From positions 133,020 through 197,019 of the forward strand of contig CAJUAU010000004.1 of the NCBI GenBank assembly GCA_910584645.1: a stretch of DNA of 64,000 nucleotides, in the 5' to 3' direction. The notes beneath the pieces are model-generated. The model was not told the DNA's origin. It searched no databases and was given only the letters and a program-made list of their open reading frames with translations. This DNA comes from an uncultured Eubacterium sp. Its GTDB lineage: Bacteria; Bacillota; Clostridia; Lachnospirales; Lachnospiraceae. The position numbers and the translations under genes are program-made. Position 1 is the first letter of the stretch. Each line of letters opens with the position of its first letter. Positions 25,948-33,763 of this stretch are shown piece after piece.

Positions 25948-27666
25948 TTACCCGGATATATCATAAAAATACAATAGTCCATCTTGTGATATGATTGGTG
26001 TCAGACTTAATTCCTCCGAATAAAAATGAATCAGTTCATTCCTCTGGGCTTCTGCATATGCTGTCATATTTATATAAACACCAGAAAACCCTGCCTTCTT
26101 AATCCCCTCCAGAAAACCACTGCCAATTCCATCTGAAACATATAGCTGCTTCGCTGTTTCATTCCTTCCTTTTATACCGCCATTGCTCCATTTTAAGTTG
26201 TCTGTGAAAATATATGCCACCAGATGATTATAGGCATCCATTGCCTCAATTTGAGTAGAAGCCGGTTCAGGAAATTCAACAAAGGGAAGCTGATAAATCA
26301 TTTCTCCCTCTCCCATTTCCTTCTCTACTTTTGAAAAGAAATCATCATAGATCTCTGCCTGAATGCCTGCCCCCGTCCAGGCATCCTGATTGCTTATGAC
26401 GACCTGATCAACGCTGCCGACCCCCAGCAAAACAACAGCAATAGCAATCCTGAGCCACAGATCCATCTTTTTTCTGGAAAGGAAACAAGCAAAGGCAATA
26501 TAACAGAAACAAATGATATAAATACTGATCCTGCAGTAACAGCGTATTTCGGGAGTAACAAAAAAATTAAAGATGGTTCCAAATCCCCCGACAGTTGCTA
26601 CCAGGACTGCTGTCAAAACGCACAATGCCATAAAATCCGTAAACCGATCTCCTTTTTTCTTAATAAAAGACACCAGAAGGCAAATACACAATGCTATAAA
26701 TGCAGCCGTCGCAATAAGCCCTATCGATGACAACCGGTTTTCAGAGAGAAAGGAATTCCCATCCTCATACCGTCCCACCAGTGAACTTCCACCTAATTTA
26801 CTAAAAGAAGGTGGAAGCAGAAGCTGTACTAATTTCAGTCCAAATAACTCAGAATGCAAAAAAGATCTTACTGCCCCCTGCGAATTTGCCCCATTTATAA
26901 CACTATAGATCATTTTAGGAAGCAAGGAGACCCCGACGGATAAAAATGATACCAGCACATAACCTGCATACCGCAAATTTTGTTTGATCTTACCACTCCA
27001 AACCATTCGGTACATCAATGCGGCAGACATAAATATCAAACCAAATACCGCAAAATAAATATTAGCCAAACCAAGCATTACAGCAAATAGATACAAGACA
27101 ATTTGGTTTCTTCTCCTTCCCCTGGCAAAAGGACGTTCAACCCTGTCGTCCCTGCCATCAAACGCAATATAAAATGACAAATAAACAGCAAGCGGTACTA
27201 TAAAATAATTTGATAATGTCAAATGTCCCATATTACGGTAAGTGTGGTATGTAGAAAAAGAGAAAAGAAGAGAAAACAGAAATGCTACCACACGATTATT
27301 TTTCAGTTTACTTAAACAAAAAAACATTGAAACTGCTGAACTAACATAAGTCAGCACATAAAATATAACCATAATCCTTCCCGGATTATCGATAAACCAT
27401 GATAAAACCCATGCCTGTAACACAAATAACCAATCAAGAAAAGGAGTATCGACAAAGGCAGTTACATCCGGAGCACCGATCCTGCCGCAAAACAGATTGC
27501 CCATCAAGCCATTTTCTTTTATGCTTTTAACCAAAGCTTCCCCCAGCACCCCGTCGCCGCCGCCAAAAGTTAACTGTTCTGGAAGGCAGTAGGCTGCTGT
27601 CAGAAATATAGCCAGCCCGAGGGAAATCACCGTTAATAAAAAATAACATAATGCCGTTTTCTTCAT
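25948..27666 (-). CDS. Multi-span GT-C like membrane protein, paralogue B
   Basis: A 572-residue polytopic protein with about twelve membrane spans and a C-terminal domain of about 150 residues outside the membrane. It shares order and many residues with the gene at 24062-25804, including FGGGDG versus YAGGDDYS after the first span, the GGFGTIFNFF versus GGFSSIFSNF block, and the C-terminal MIYQLPF region. The pair probably arose by tandem duplication and then diverged to use different sugars or acceptors. The ribosome site AAAGGAG is 13 bases from ATG 27666, longer than usual. No close family name can be given with confidence; a GT-C glycosyltransferase role is inferred. Confidence 0.65.
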   Translation of the reverse strand: MKKTALCYFLLTVISLGLAIFLTAAYCLPEQLTFGGGDGVLGEALVKSIKENGLMGNLFCGRIGAPDVTAFVDTPFLDWLFVLQAWVLSWFIDNPGRIMVIFYVLTYVSSAVSMFFCLSKLKNNRVVAFLFSLLFSFSTYHTYRNMGHLTLSNYFIVPLAVYLSFYIAFDGRDDRVERPFARGRRRNQIVLYLFAVMLGLANIYFAVFGLIFMSAALMYRMVWSGKIKQNLRYAGYVLVSFLSVGVSLLPKMIYSVINGANSQGAVRSFLHSELFGLKLVQLLLPPSFSKLGGSSLVGRYEDGNSFLSENRLSSIGLIATAAFIALCICLLVSFIKKKGDRFTDFMALCVLTAVLVATVGGFGTIFNFFVTPEIRCYCRISIYIICFCYIAFACFLSRKKMDLWLRIAIAVVLLGVGSVDQVVISNQDAWTGAGIQAEIYDDFFSKVEKEMGEGEMIYQLPFVEFPEPASTQIEAMDAYNHLVAYIFTDNLKWSNGGIKGRNETAKQLYVSDGIGSGFLEGIKKAGFSGVYINMTAYAEAQRNELIHFYSEELSLTPIISQDGLLYFYDISG

Positions 27667-27762
27667 AAAATATGTGACACTCCTTTTCTATAAATAATGC
27701 GGCTTTTATCAAGGGATAACGCAAAAAACTCTTCTTTTTCCCAAACTCACATTTATTATAAA

Positions 27763-29577
27763 TTACTCTTCCACTGGTTCTATGATCATTTCACTGTGAA
27801 ATGTTTCCCGGTCAAGGAATGGCGCCAGATCCTCCAGTGGCGGTGACACCAGTGTGCCATCCTCCAGCCGTTTAGTAGAAGACTTTGGTTCAAAGTTCTG
27901 ATCCGTGGATACCATCACCTCACAGATCACTGCACCTTCTGTAGCGAATACCTGCCGTATCGTCTCCTCCAGCGTGTCATTGCTCTCACAGCGGAAAAAT
28001 GGATAATCGTAAGCATATGCGATCTTCTTCATATCCGGAAATTCCAGGTCATGACTCTGAGGTCCAATACCCACAAATGGCTCTCCGAAGAAGTTAGTCT
28101 GGGTCTGACGTATGGAATGATACCCATTGTTGTTGATCACAAAGATCTTGATGGGCAGTTTATTGGTCTGGATCGTCTGCAGTTCCTGAAGATTCATCTG
28201 GATGCTCCCGTCACCGCTCAGGCACACCAGTTCCCTGCCCCCCTCGGCCACACAGGCGCCAATAGCAGCCGGAAGATCGTATCCCATGGAAGCAATGGCC
28301 GAATTGATAATAAACCTCTGTCCCTTTTTGATCTCATAACCATGGCTTCCCACCACGCAGGCGGAACCATTTCCCACTACAGTCACATAATTTTCTGGAA
28401 GAACTCTGCTGACTTCCTTGATAAATGCATAGACGTTGGCCAGTCCCTTCTGCTCGTAATGCTTCGGCAGAACAACGGGATAGGTCTTTTTCCAATGATC
28501 GCATTTATCCAGCCAGAACGGATCTGTGTCCAGTTTTGTATCCCCAAGCTTTTCATTTATCATCTGCATCACATCTCTGACGTCCGCACATACCGGCATG
28601 TCCACATGGATCGTAGGCTTTTTCAGCTCCTCTCCATCCACATCCACTACAATGGTATATGCCTCTCTCGCCCAGGTCTTATAATTGTATCCCACCTGGC
28701 GGATACTCAGGCGGCTTCCGAGAGAAAGCACCAGATCACTGTTCTGGATCGCAAAATTTCCTGCCCGGTCTCCCATGATACCCCCCCGGCCCACATACAA
28801 AGGATGCTCGTCTGCGATCAGGTCTATGCTGTTCCAGCCAGTCACCACCGGAACATTCAGCTTGTCCACCATCTGACAGAACTCCTCATAACCTCCAGAG
28901 ATACGGATTCCGTTTCCGGCATTGATCACCGGACGCTTCGCCTGTTTGATCTTTTCAATGATCGTATCTATGATCTCTTCCGAAGGCTTTACCGGAACCT
29001 CTTCGGCGCATTCTGCCGGATCAAAAGAACGAAGTTCTCCGGTTTCAATCATCGCACCCTGCACATTTACCGGAATATCCAGCCAGCATGGCCCCGGTCT
29101 TCCGGTCTGGGCCAGATACAGCGCCTTTTCCAGGCAATATCGGATATCCAGAGGATCGATCACCATCTGGCAGTATTTCGTCATACTGTCCACAGCCTTA
29201 CAGATATCAAATTCCTGGTCTCCCATGGCACGAATCCCAAGGCCAGTGCTTCTCGCAGTGGTATCATAGCGGACCTGACCGGAGATCACCAGCATGGGGA
29301 TGGAATCCAGCCATCCTCCTACCACGCCAGTAATGGCATTGGTTCCCCCGGGTCCCGTGGTCACACAAACAGCTCCAATTTTATTATGCATTCTCGCATA
29401 TGCCTCTCCTGCGATGGCACATGCCTGCTCATGGTGCTGATAGACACAGTGAAGTCCTTCCTGATGCCCCAGCCCGTCATTCAGGTGCATGGCGCCGCCG
29501 CCAGTCACTGTAAACACTGTATCAATTCCATGCTCCACTAAAAACTGTGCTACATAGTTGGATAATTTTATCTTCAT
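27763..29577 (-). CDS. YerE-like thiamine-diphosphate enzyme (acetolactate-synthase fold)
   Basis: A 604-residue ThDP enzyme with the three domains of the acetolactate synthase group. The catalytic glutamate is E50 in YQHHEQACAIAGEAYAR, the central domain is around 195-330, and the cofactor motif GDGSIQMN followed by NNNGYHS lies in the C-terminal third. Genes of this kind inside polysaccharide loci with RfbFGH match YerE of Yersinia, which transfers the acetyl unit of pyruvate to carbon 4 of CDP-4-keto-3,6-dideoxyglucose to start CDP-yersiniose. The RfbF, RfbG and RfbH genes are just downstream, which supports that role. Ordinary valine/isoleucine acetolactate synthase is less likely, since no small subunit (ilvN) or ilvC is next to it. 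GGAGGACGATC precedes ATG 29577. Confidence 0.8.
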   Translation of the reverse strand: MKIKLSNYVAQFLVEHGIDTVFTVTGGGAMHLNDGLGHQEGLHCVYQHHEQACAIAGEAYARMHNKIGAVCVTTGPGGTNAITGVVGGWLDSIPMLVISGQVRYDTTARSTGLGIRAMGDQEFDICKAVDSMTKYCQMVIDPLDIRYCLEKALYLAQTGRPGPCWLDIPVNVQGAMIETGELRSFDPAECAEEVPVKPSEEIIDTIIEKIKQAKRPVINAGNGIRISGGYEEFCQMVDKLNVPVVTGWNSIDLIADEHPLYVGRGGIMGDRAGNFAIQNSDLVLSLGSRLSIRQVGYNYKTWAREAYTIVVDVDGEELKKPTIHVDMPVCADVRDVMQMINEKLGDTKLDTDPFWLDKCDHWKKTYPVVLPKHYEQKGLANVYAFIKEVSRVLPENYVTVVGNGSACVVGSHGYEIKKGQRFIINSAIASMGYDLPAAIGACVAEGGRELVCLSGDGSIQMNLQELQTIQTNKLPIKIFVINNNGYHSIRQTQTNFFGEPFVGIGPQSHDLEFPDMKKIAYAYDYPFFRCESNDTLEETIRQVFATEGAVICEVMVSTDQNFEPKSSTKRLEDGTLVSPPLEDLAPFLDRETFHSEMIIEPVEE

Positions 29578-29890
29578 GATCGTCCTCCTGAGCTTACATT
29601 TGTTTCATCTTTTAACGCATATAAAGATAGTATACCACTTTTTGTCTGTTTTTTCCATAGAAAATGTCAAAAATCAAAAAATAGCTGTATGATCCCCCAT
29701 GAGAATATGCGACTATTATTCTGCTCCTTGCTGTCAATTATGCATTCCGCAACAATTCCCCTTTTTCAGTTACTGCATTCATTCAAAAAAATCCTTTTTC
29801 TTTTCTGGTATCAAAGACCAGTCACCAGATCACACATTTGTAACACCTCTCTTTCCCTATTGGTTCAAGAAATTACAACATGTGTATATT
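29578..29890. other. 313-base intergenic region with possible promoter
   Basis: This gap separates the YerE-like gene from the GT4 gene upstream. Reading the minus strand, an extended -10 element (TG-G-TATACT, TATACT at 29629-29634) lies about 50 bases before the YerE-like start, with TGGAAA 17 bases upstream as a poor -35. A better-looking TTGACA (29665-29670) is 30 bases away, too far to pair. The rest (29701-29890) is AT-rich and I see no gene or convincing terminator in it. A separate promoter for the sugar-modifying part of the locus is likely but not proven. Confidence 0.4.
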
Positions 29891-31069
29891 TTATATATTA
29901 TCAATCAGCCCAACCAGCCTGTCCAATATAGTATCCCATTGATAATGTTCCTGTACATACTGATAAGCATTCTGAAGCATACATTTCTTTTCTTCCTCGT
30001 GGCCTAACAGATAATGGATCTGCCCCTCAAATTCAAAAAAATTGTTATAGTAAAACGCACCATTGCTTTTTATACAGTGCCCTCTCAACACAGGACATTT
30101 TCCATACACCATGACAGGAGTACAGACACTCATTGCTTCCAGGACCACCATAGATAAACTCTCAAATTCGGATGGAAGCACCAGAATCTCCGCACCTGCT
30201 ATCCCATCAAATTTATCCTGATCATCTACAAAGCCCAGGCTGACAATTGATTCATCCTGTGGAACATCTATAACAGGTTTCCCTATGAGGACAAGACGTA
30301 GATCCGTTTTATTTCGCCTTTTATATTCCAAAAAATAATGGAATAACTGATTACAGTTCTTTCCTTCATCAATACGTCCCACATAAACGATATAACGTTC
30401 CAAACCATATTTGTTTCTAAAACGTTCCCCGCTAATATCCTCTGGAAGTTCTATACCGACTCCTCCCAATACATTAGGAATATGCTCATTATGATACCTT
30501 TCATGCACCAGCTTACGTTCCTCTTCCGTATTAAACAAAATACCCTGGGGTGTCAAAAAAACATCATCAAATATCTTCATCCGAAGAAATGGCTCATCGT
30601 GCGCAGCAGGAACCAAAACAGCCTTATCACTTACGACCGGAATACCCATCGCCGTCGTATAATATAAATAAGTAAAAAAAATAAAAACATCATATTCTGA
30701 TTTATGACTGGCTAAATACTGAATCAATTCCGGCACCGCAGGTCCTTGTTCTTCCATCCATTCGCCTTCCTCTTCTGTTTTTAACTTTCCAGAATAAAAT
30801 TTTTGATTGATCCGGTCAAACATCTGGCGATTCCTTGGATGTGCCACTCCAAAACGATGGACCTGAACCCCGCTAATGATTTCCTCTTCTTCTTTATATT
30901 CATCTTTCCATGTGATATAATCAACGGCTTTTGTAGTGAGGACATGCACCTCGGAACATCTGTCCGTCATTCTCTCGGCAATCTGCCTACAAAGTAATTC
31001 AGCCCCACCATTTACCTCCAATCCATACCGTTGAACAATGAAACATATCTTCTTATCCACCTTTAACAT
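29891..31069 (-). CDS. Family 4 glycosyltransferase
   Basis: A 392-residue GT-B fold retaining glycosyltransferase. The N-terminal domain begins ICFIVQRYGLEVNGGAELLCR with the glycine-rich acceptor loop. The C-terminal domain carries YVGRIDEGKN near residue 230 and the E-x7-E donor motif in PSEFESLSMVVLEAMS. It resembles the next gene (31085-32272), for example FFTYLYYTTAMGIP versus YIPYMFGTTYYGIQ, so the two are probably paralogues adding successive residues. CGGAGGCTGAGA precedes ATG 31069. Donor sugar unknown; GDP-D-rhamnose or GDP-mannose are plausible from the pathway genes present. Confidence 0.88.
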   Translation of the reverse strand: MLKVDKKICFIVQRYGLEVNGGAELLCRQIAERMTDRCSEVHVLTTKAVDYITWKDEYKEEEEIISGVQVHRFGVAHPRNRQMFDRINQKFYSGKLKTEEEGEWMEEQGPAVPELIQYLASHKSEYDVFIFFTYLYYTTAMGIPVVSDKAVLVPAAHDEPFLRMKIFDDVFLTPQGILFNTEEERKLVHERYHNEHIPNVLGGVGIELPEDISGERFRNKYGLERYIVYVGRIDEGKNCNQLFHYFLEYKRRNKTDLRLVLIGKPVIDVPQDESIVSLGFVDDQDKFDGIAGAEILVLPSEFESLSMVVLEAMSVCTPVMVYGKCPVLRGHCIKSNGAFYYNNFFEFEGQIHYLLGHEEEKKCMLQNAYQYVQEHYQWDTILDRLVGLIDNI

Positions 31070-31084
31070 TCTCTCAGCCTCCGT

Positions 31085-32272
31085 TTAACATCCTATTACC
31101 TGAGTAATAAATTTAAGATATCTATCCACGATCACATCCCATGAAAAATTTCCTTTTACATATTTACATCCATTTTGTCCCATCTGTCCGGCCGTCTTTG
31201 CATTATCTACAAAATAATTCACGCACCCCTCAAAATTAAAAAAATCATTAAAATATAAACCACCACCGGTTTCTATCGCAAAGGACTTGGTGACTTCACA
31301 CTGTTCATGTACAAGAACCGGTCTTCCGGCAAGCCAGCTTTCCATTATAACAAGAGAAAAACTTTCATGGGTAGATGGCTGGCACAGGAAAGCCGCAGCC
31401 GCATACGCATCGTATTTATCCTGGATCGGCACAAACCCAAGATCTACAATATCCCTTTTGTATTCCTCCGGAATATGAATATTACCACCACCGATCAACA
31501 CCAATTTTAACTGGTTTTCATTCCTTTTTTTATATTCACAGAAATACTGGATCAAGATACCGACATTTTTCCCAGCATCCTTTCTTCCGGCATATAAAAT
31601 AAAAGGAGTCCTTATATCATATTTGTTTAAAAATGCCTGTGCATCACCGTGCCAATCCGTGTCAACTCCTGCCCCAAGCACCGCTTGATTTACATCCCCT
31701 AACTCTAATACCTGGTTTGCCAACTCCTCTTCCGGCTTTGAAAGATATATCATACCCGCTATATGTTCAAAGACTCTTTTATAAATGTCAAGGTATATAT
31801 AGCTTTCATCGTGAAAACAGGGGATCATAACAGACTTCTCCGGGCACTGCTGTATTCCATAATAAGTCGTTCCAAACATATAAGGAATATAAATGAATGC
31901 CCCATATTCGTCCCTCTTCTCTTTTATATACTCATACAACTGAGGACTGTTTACCATTTCTTCAATATAAATCTGTTCTTCCTCCGGTGTGATGGATATG
32001 TTGTTCATCAGTTTAAAGTTTACTTCATCAAATTTTTTCACATTCCGTTTTTTTACCGGAAACCGTCTGACTGTCAGACCGTTCTCTATCGTCGTCCCAC
32101 TTTTATGATAATTGACATTCCAGTCACTATTAAAATCCTTTACACAGGTTGTCAGAATCTCTATCTCTTCTCCCGCCTCTTTCATATGTGATGAGATTCC
32201 ACGAAGTTCCATCTCGGCACCGCCAGAAATACCTTCCCCATACCACGGTGTCACAAACGCTATCTTTTTCAT
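31085..32272 (-). CDS. Family 4 glycosyltransferase
   Basis: A 395-residue GT-B enzyme with FVTPWYGEGISGGAEMELRG at the N terminus, YAGRKDAGKN in the donor domain and the E-x7-E type motif in PSTHESFSLVIMESWLAG. It overlaps the upstream GT4 gene by four bases, and AAGGAGAAGGC precedes its ATG, so the three GT4 genes 29891-33354 are translated as a coupled set. Its similarity to the downstream GT4 suggests duplication. It probably builds part of the repeat unit on the cytoplasmic side before ABC export. Confidence 0.88.
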   Translation of the reverse strand: MKKIAFVTPWYGEGISGGAEMELRGISSHMKEAGEEIEILTTCVKDFNSDWNVNYHKSGTTIENGLTVRRFPVKKRNVKKFDEVNFKLMNNISITPEEEQIYIEEMVNSPQLYEYIKEKRDEYGAFIYIPYMFGTTYYGIQQCPEKSVMIPCFHDESYIYLDIYKRVFEHIAGMIYLSKPEEELANQVLELGDVNQAVLGAGVDTDWHGDAQAFLNKYDIRTPFILYAGRKDAGKNVGILIQYFCEYKKRNENQLKLVLIGGGNIHIPEEYKRDIVDLGFVPIQDKYDAYAAAAFLCQPSTHESFSLVIMESWLAGRPVLVHEQCEVTKSFAIETGGGLYFNDFFNFEGCVNYFVDNAKTAGQMGQNGCKYVKGNFSWDVIVDRYLKFITQVIGC

Positions 32273-33354
32273 GCCTTCTCCTTATAATCTTCTCTTATAA
32301 ATTCCTGGATCATCCTCAAAAACTGATCCCCGATCACGTCATAGGAATAATCTTCTAACCGTTTTCTTTGATTTTCTACAACCACAGCACGCTCTTTCTC
32401 GTGTTGCATTACATAATCAATCAATGCCGCACATTCCAGCGCATTTTTATCTCTCATCAAGAACCCAGTCCCCCCCAGAGTATCTTTAATGGCACTGGAA
32501 TCATACGCAAGTATCGGAGCCCCAAAATACATTGCCTCCACAAGGGGAACACAAAACCCTTCATGCTCACTCATACATACGAATACATCAGCAAGGTTAT
32601 AATAAGCCAGGATCTCGTCAAACTTTATATGCCCAGTAAATATAACATTTTCAGTCCCCAGCCTTTCTGCATAGTCCAGCAACCGCTGGTAATAGCGCTC
32701 CATCCCCCTGTATGAGCCGACCAAAAACAATCTGGATTTTGGATTATAATACTTATGGTACAAATAGAACGTGTGAATAACATCCTCCTGCCGTTTATTG
32801 GGTGCGATCCTTCCCACAAATACAAGATTTGCGAAATCATCCTCATATTTTTTTATTATAGAACTGTTTGGCTTTTTCTCGTAATCAGCAAAGGGGATTA
32901 AAATAGGAAGGACAGCGATGGGACAATGATATCCCGCACTTTCAAGGTCCCTTTTATTGAATTCCGAATCTGCAAGCACCAGGTCAAATGTATCCCTAAG
33001 CATCCGCATTTGTTCCTGGCCCTTTTGACACAACTCCATGCTCTCAGTGCTATACCCATCAAAGAACGTATGGGGTGTGATATTATGATATCTCATTATT
33101 TTCCTGCACTTCACCCGCCTCACCCAATCATTCAGCTTAGTTCCTGTTGATAAATGATAAAGAATAATATCCTCTGGATCCGGTTGAAATCCGCTGATCT
33201 TCTTTACACTTCCTGACGACAGCCTCTTATCGATATTTTCTGCATAGATCTCTGTTACAAATCCATGTTCTTTTAACAATCTTTTTAGTGCCAAAGCATC
33301 ATTGCCCACCGCATCCCCGAATGACATTGTCGTAAGCACCTGTATGATCCGCAT
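32269..33354 (-). CDS. Family 4 glycosyltransferase
   Basis: A 361-residue GT-B glycosyltransferase. The N terminus MRIIQVLTTMSFGDAVGNDA has the acceptor-side glycine/aspartate loop, FVGRIAPNKRQED marks the donor domain, and SEHEGFCVPLVEAMYFG is the E-x7-E motif. This sequence type (with VGSYRGMERYYQRLLDYAE) is close to the WbdB/WbdC-like mannosyl- and rhamnosyltransferases that act in ABC-exported D-rhamnan and mannan loci; that comparison is from memory. The stop overlaps the next gene by four bases. AAAAGGAGAACTAAC precedes ATG 33354. Confidence 0.85.
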   Translation of the reverse strand: MRIIQVLTTMSFGDAVGNDALALKRLLKEHGFVTEIYAENIDKRLSSGSVKKISGFQPDPEDIILYHLSTGTKLNDWVRRVKCRKIMRYHNITPHTFFDGYSTESMELCQKGQEQMRMLRDTFDLVLADSEFNKRDLESAGYHCPIAVLPILIPFADYEKKPNSSIIKKYEDDFANLVFVGRIAPNKRQEDVIHTFYLYHKYYNPKSRLFLVGSYRGMERYYQRLLDYAERLGTENVIFTGHIKFDEILAYYNLADVFVCMSEHEGFCVPLVEAMYFGAPILAYDSSAIKDTLGGTGFLMRDKNALECAALIDYVMQHEKERAVVVENQRKRLEDYSYDVIGDQFLRMIQEFIREDYKEKA

Positions 33355-33355
33355 G

Positions 33356-33763
33356 TTAGTTCTCCTTTTTCTTTTGCAAATTCTCTAATTCGTTAATACG
33401 CTTTTCCTGCAATTGAATATATAAAAACAGTTGGTTCATTGTCTGGGCAGAAAAGGAATTGAATCGTTCCTGGTTCTGACATAGTGGATATAATAGAAAT
33501 TTTAAAGTCTTACGGATTGCCTTTTTTATAAATCCTTTTATTCCACCATTCTCTATAACTTTATAATAATCCACACCATAGGTTTCATTGACCCCCTGCA
33601 ATTTTTCCTGTAATGCCACCAGGTCAAACTCCTCTTTTGCCACCTCAGTAAAAGCAGGGATCGGAACATCCGAAAACGACAGATCACTCTCTTTATAACC
33701 CTTTTCTTTTATCTCAGCACGGATCTTCTCCATGATTTCTTCAACATTTATATTATTGTTCAT
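33356..33763 (-). CDS. Small conserved-type protein of polysaccharide loci
   Basis: A 135-residue soluble protein beginning MNNNINVEEIMEKIRAEIKEKGY, a charged helix, with a short central stretch VDYYKVIENGGIKGFIKKAIRKTLKFLLYP that looks like an amphipathic membrane-contacting segment, and a C-terminal coiled coil (LYIQLQEKRINELENL). Proteins with this kind of opening occur beside glycosyltransferases and methyltransferases in Firmicute capsule loci, but I know no function. The start at 33763 is fixed by GGAGGGAATCGAGG and by a four-base ATGA overlap with the upstream acyltransferase gene; a longer frame up to 33844 lies inside that gene. It may tether or scaffold the glycosyltransferases, which is speculation. 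Confidence 0.6.
   Translation of the reverse strand: MNNNINVEEIMEKIRAEIKEKGYKESDLSFSDVPIPAFTEVAKEEFDLVALQEKLQGVNETYGVDYYKVIENGGIKGFIKKAIRKTLKFLLYPLCQNQERFNSFSAQTMNQLFLYIQLQEKRINELENLQKKKEN

Noticed and set aside
28051..29541. 496-codon plus-strand frame opposite the YerE-like gene
   Set aside because: It is a shadow of a conserved ThDP enzyme; its translation is rich in His and Arg with no recognisable domain.
27763..29577. Plain acetolactate synthase (ilvB)
   Set aside because: No ilvN, ilvC or other branched-chain amino-acid gene is adjacent, while RfbFGH genes are; kept as the alternative call, not the first.
29665..29670. TTGACA as -35 of the YerE-like gene promoter
   Set aside because: It is 30 bases from the TATACT element, too far to work with it.
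29810..29830. Terminator hairpin for the GT4 gene
   Set aside because: The stem is only five bases and no U run follows on the minus strand.
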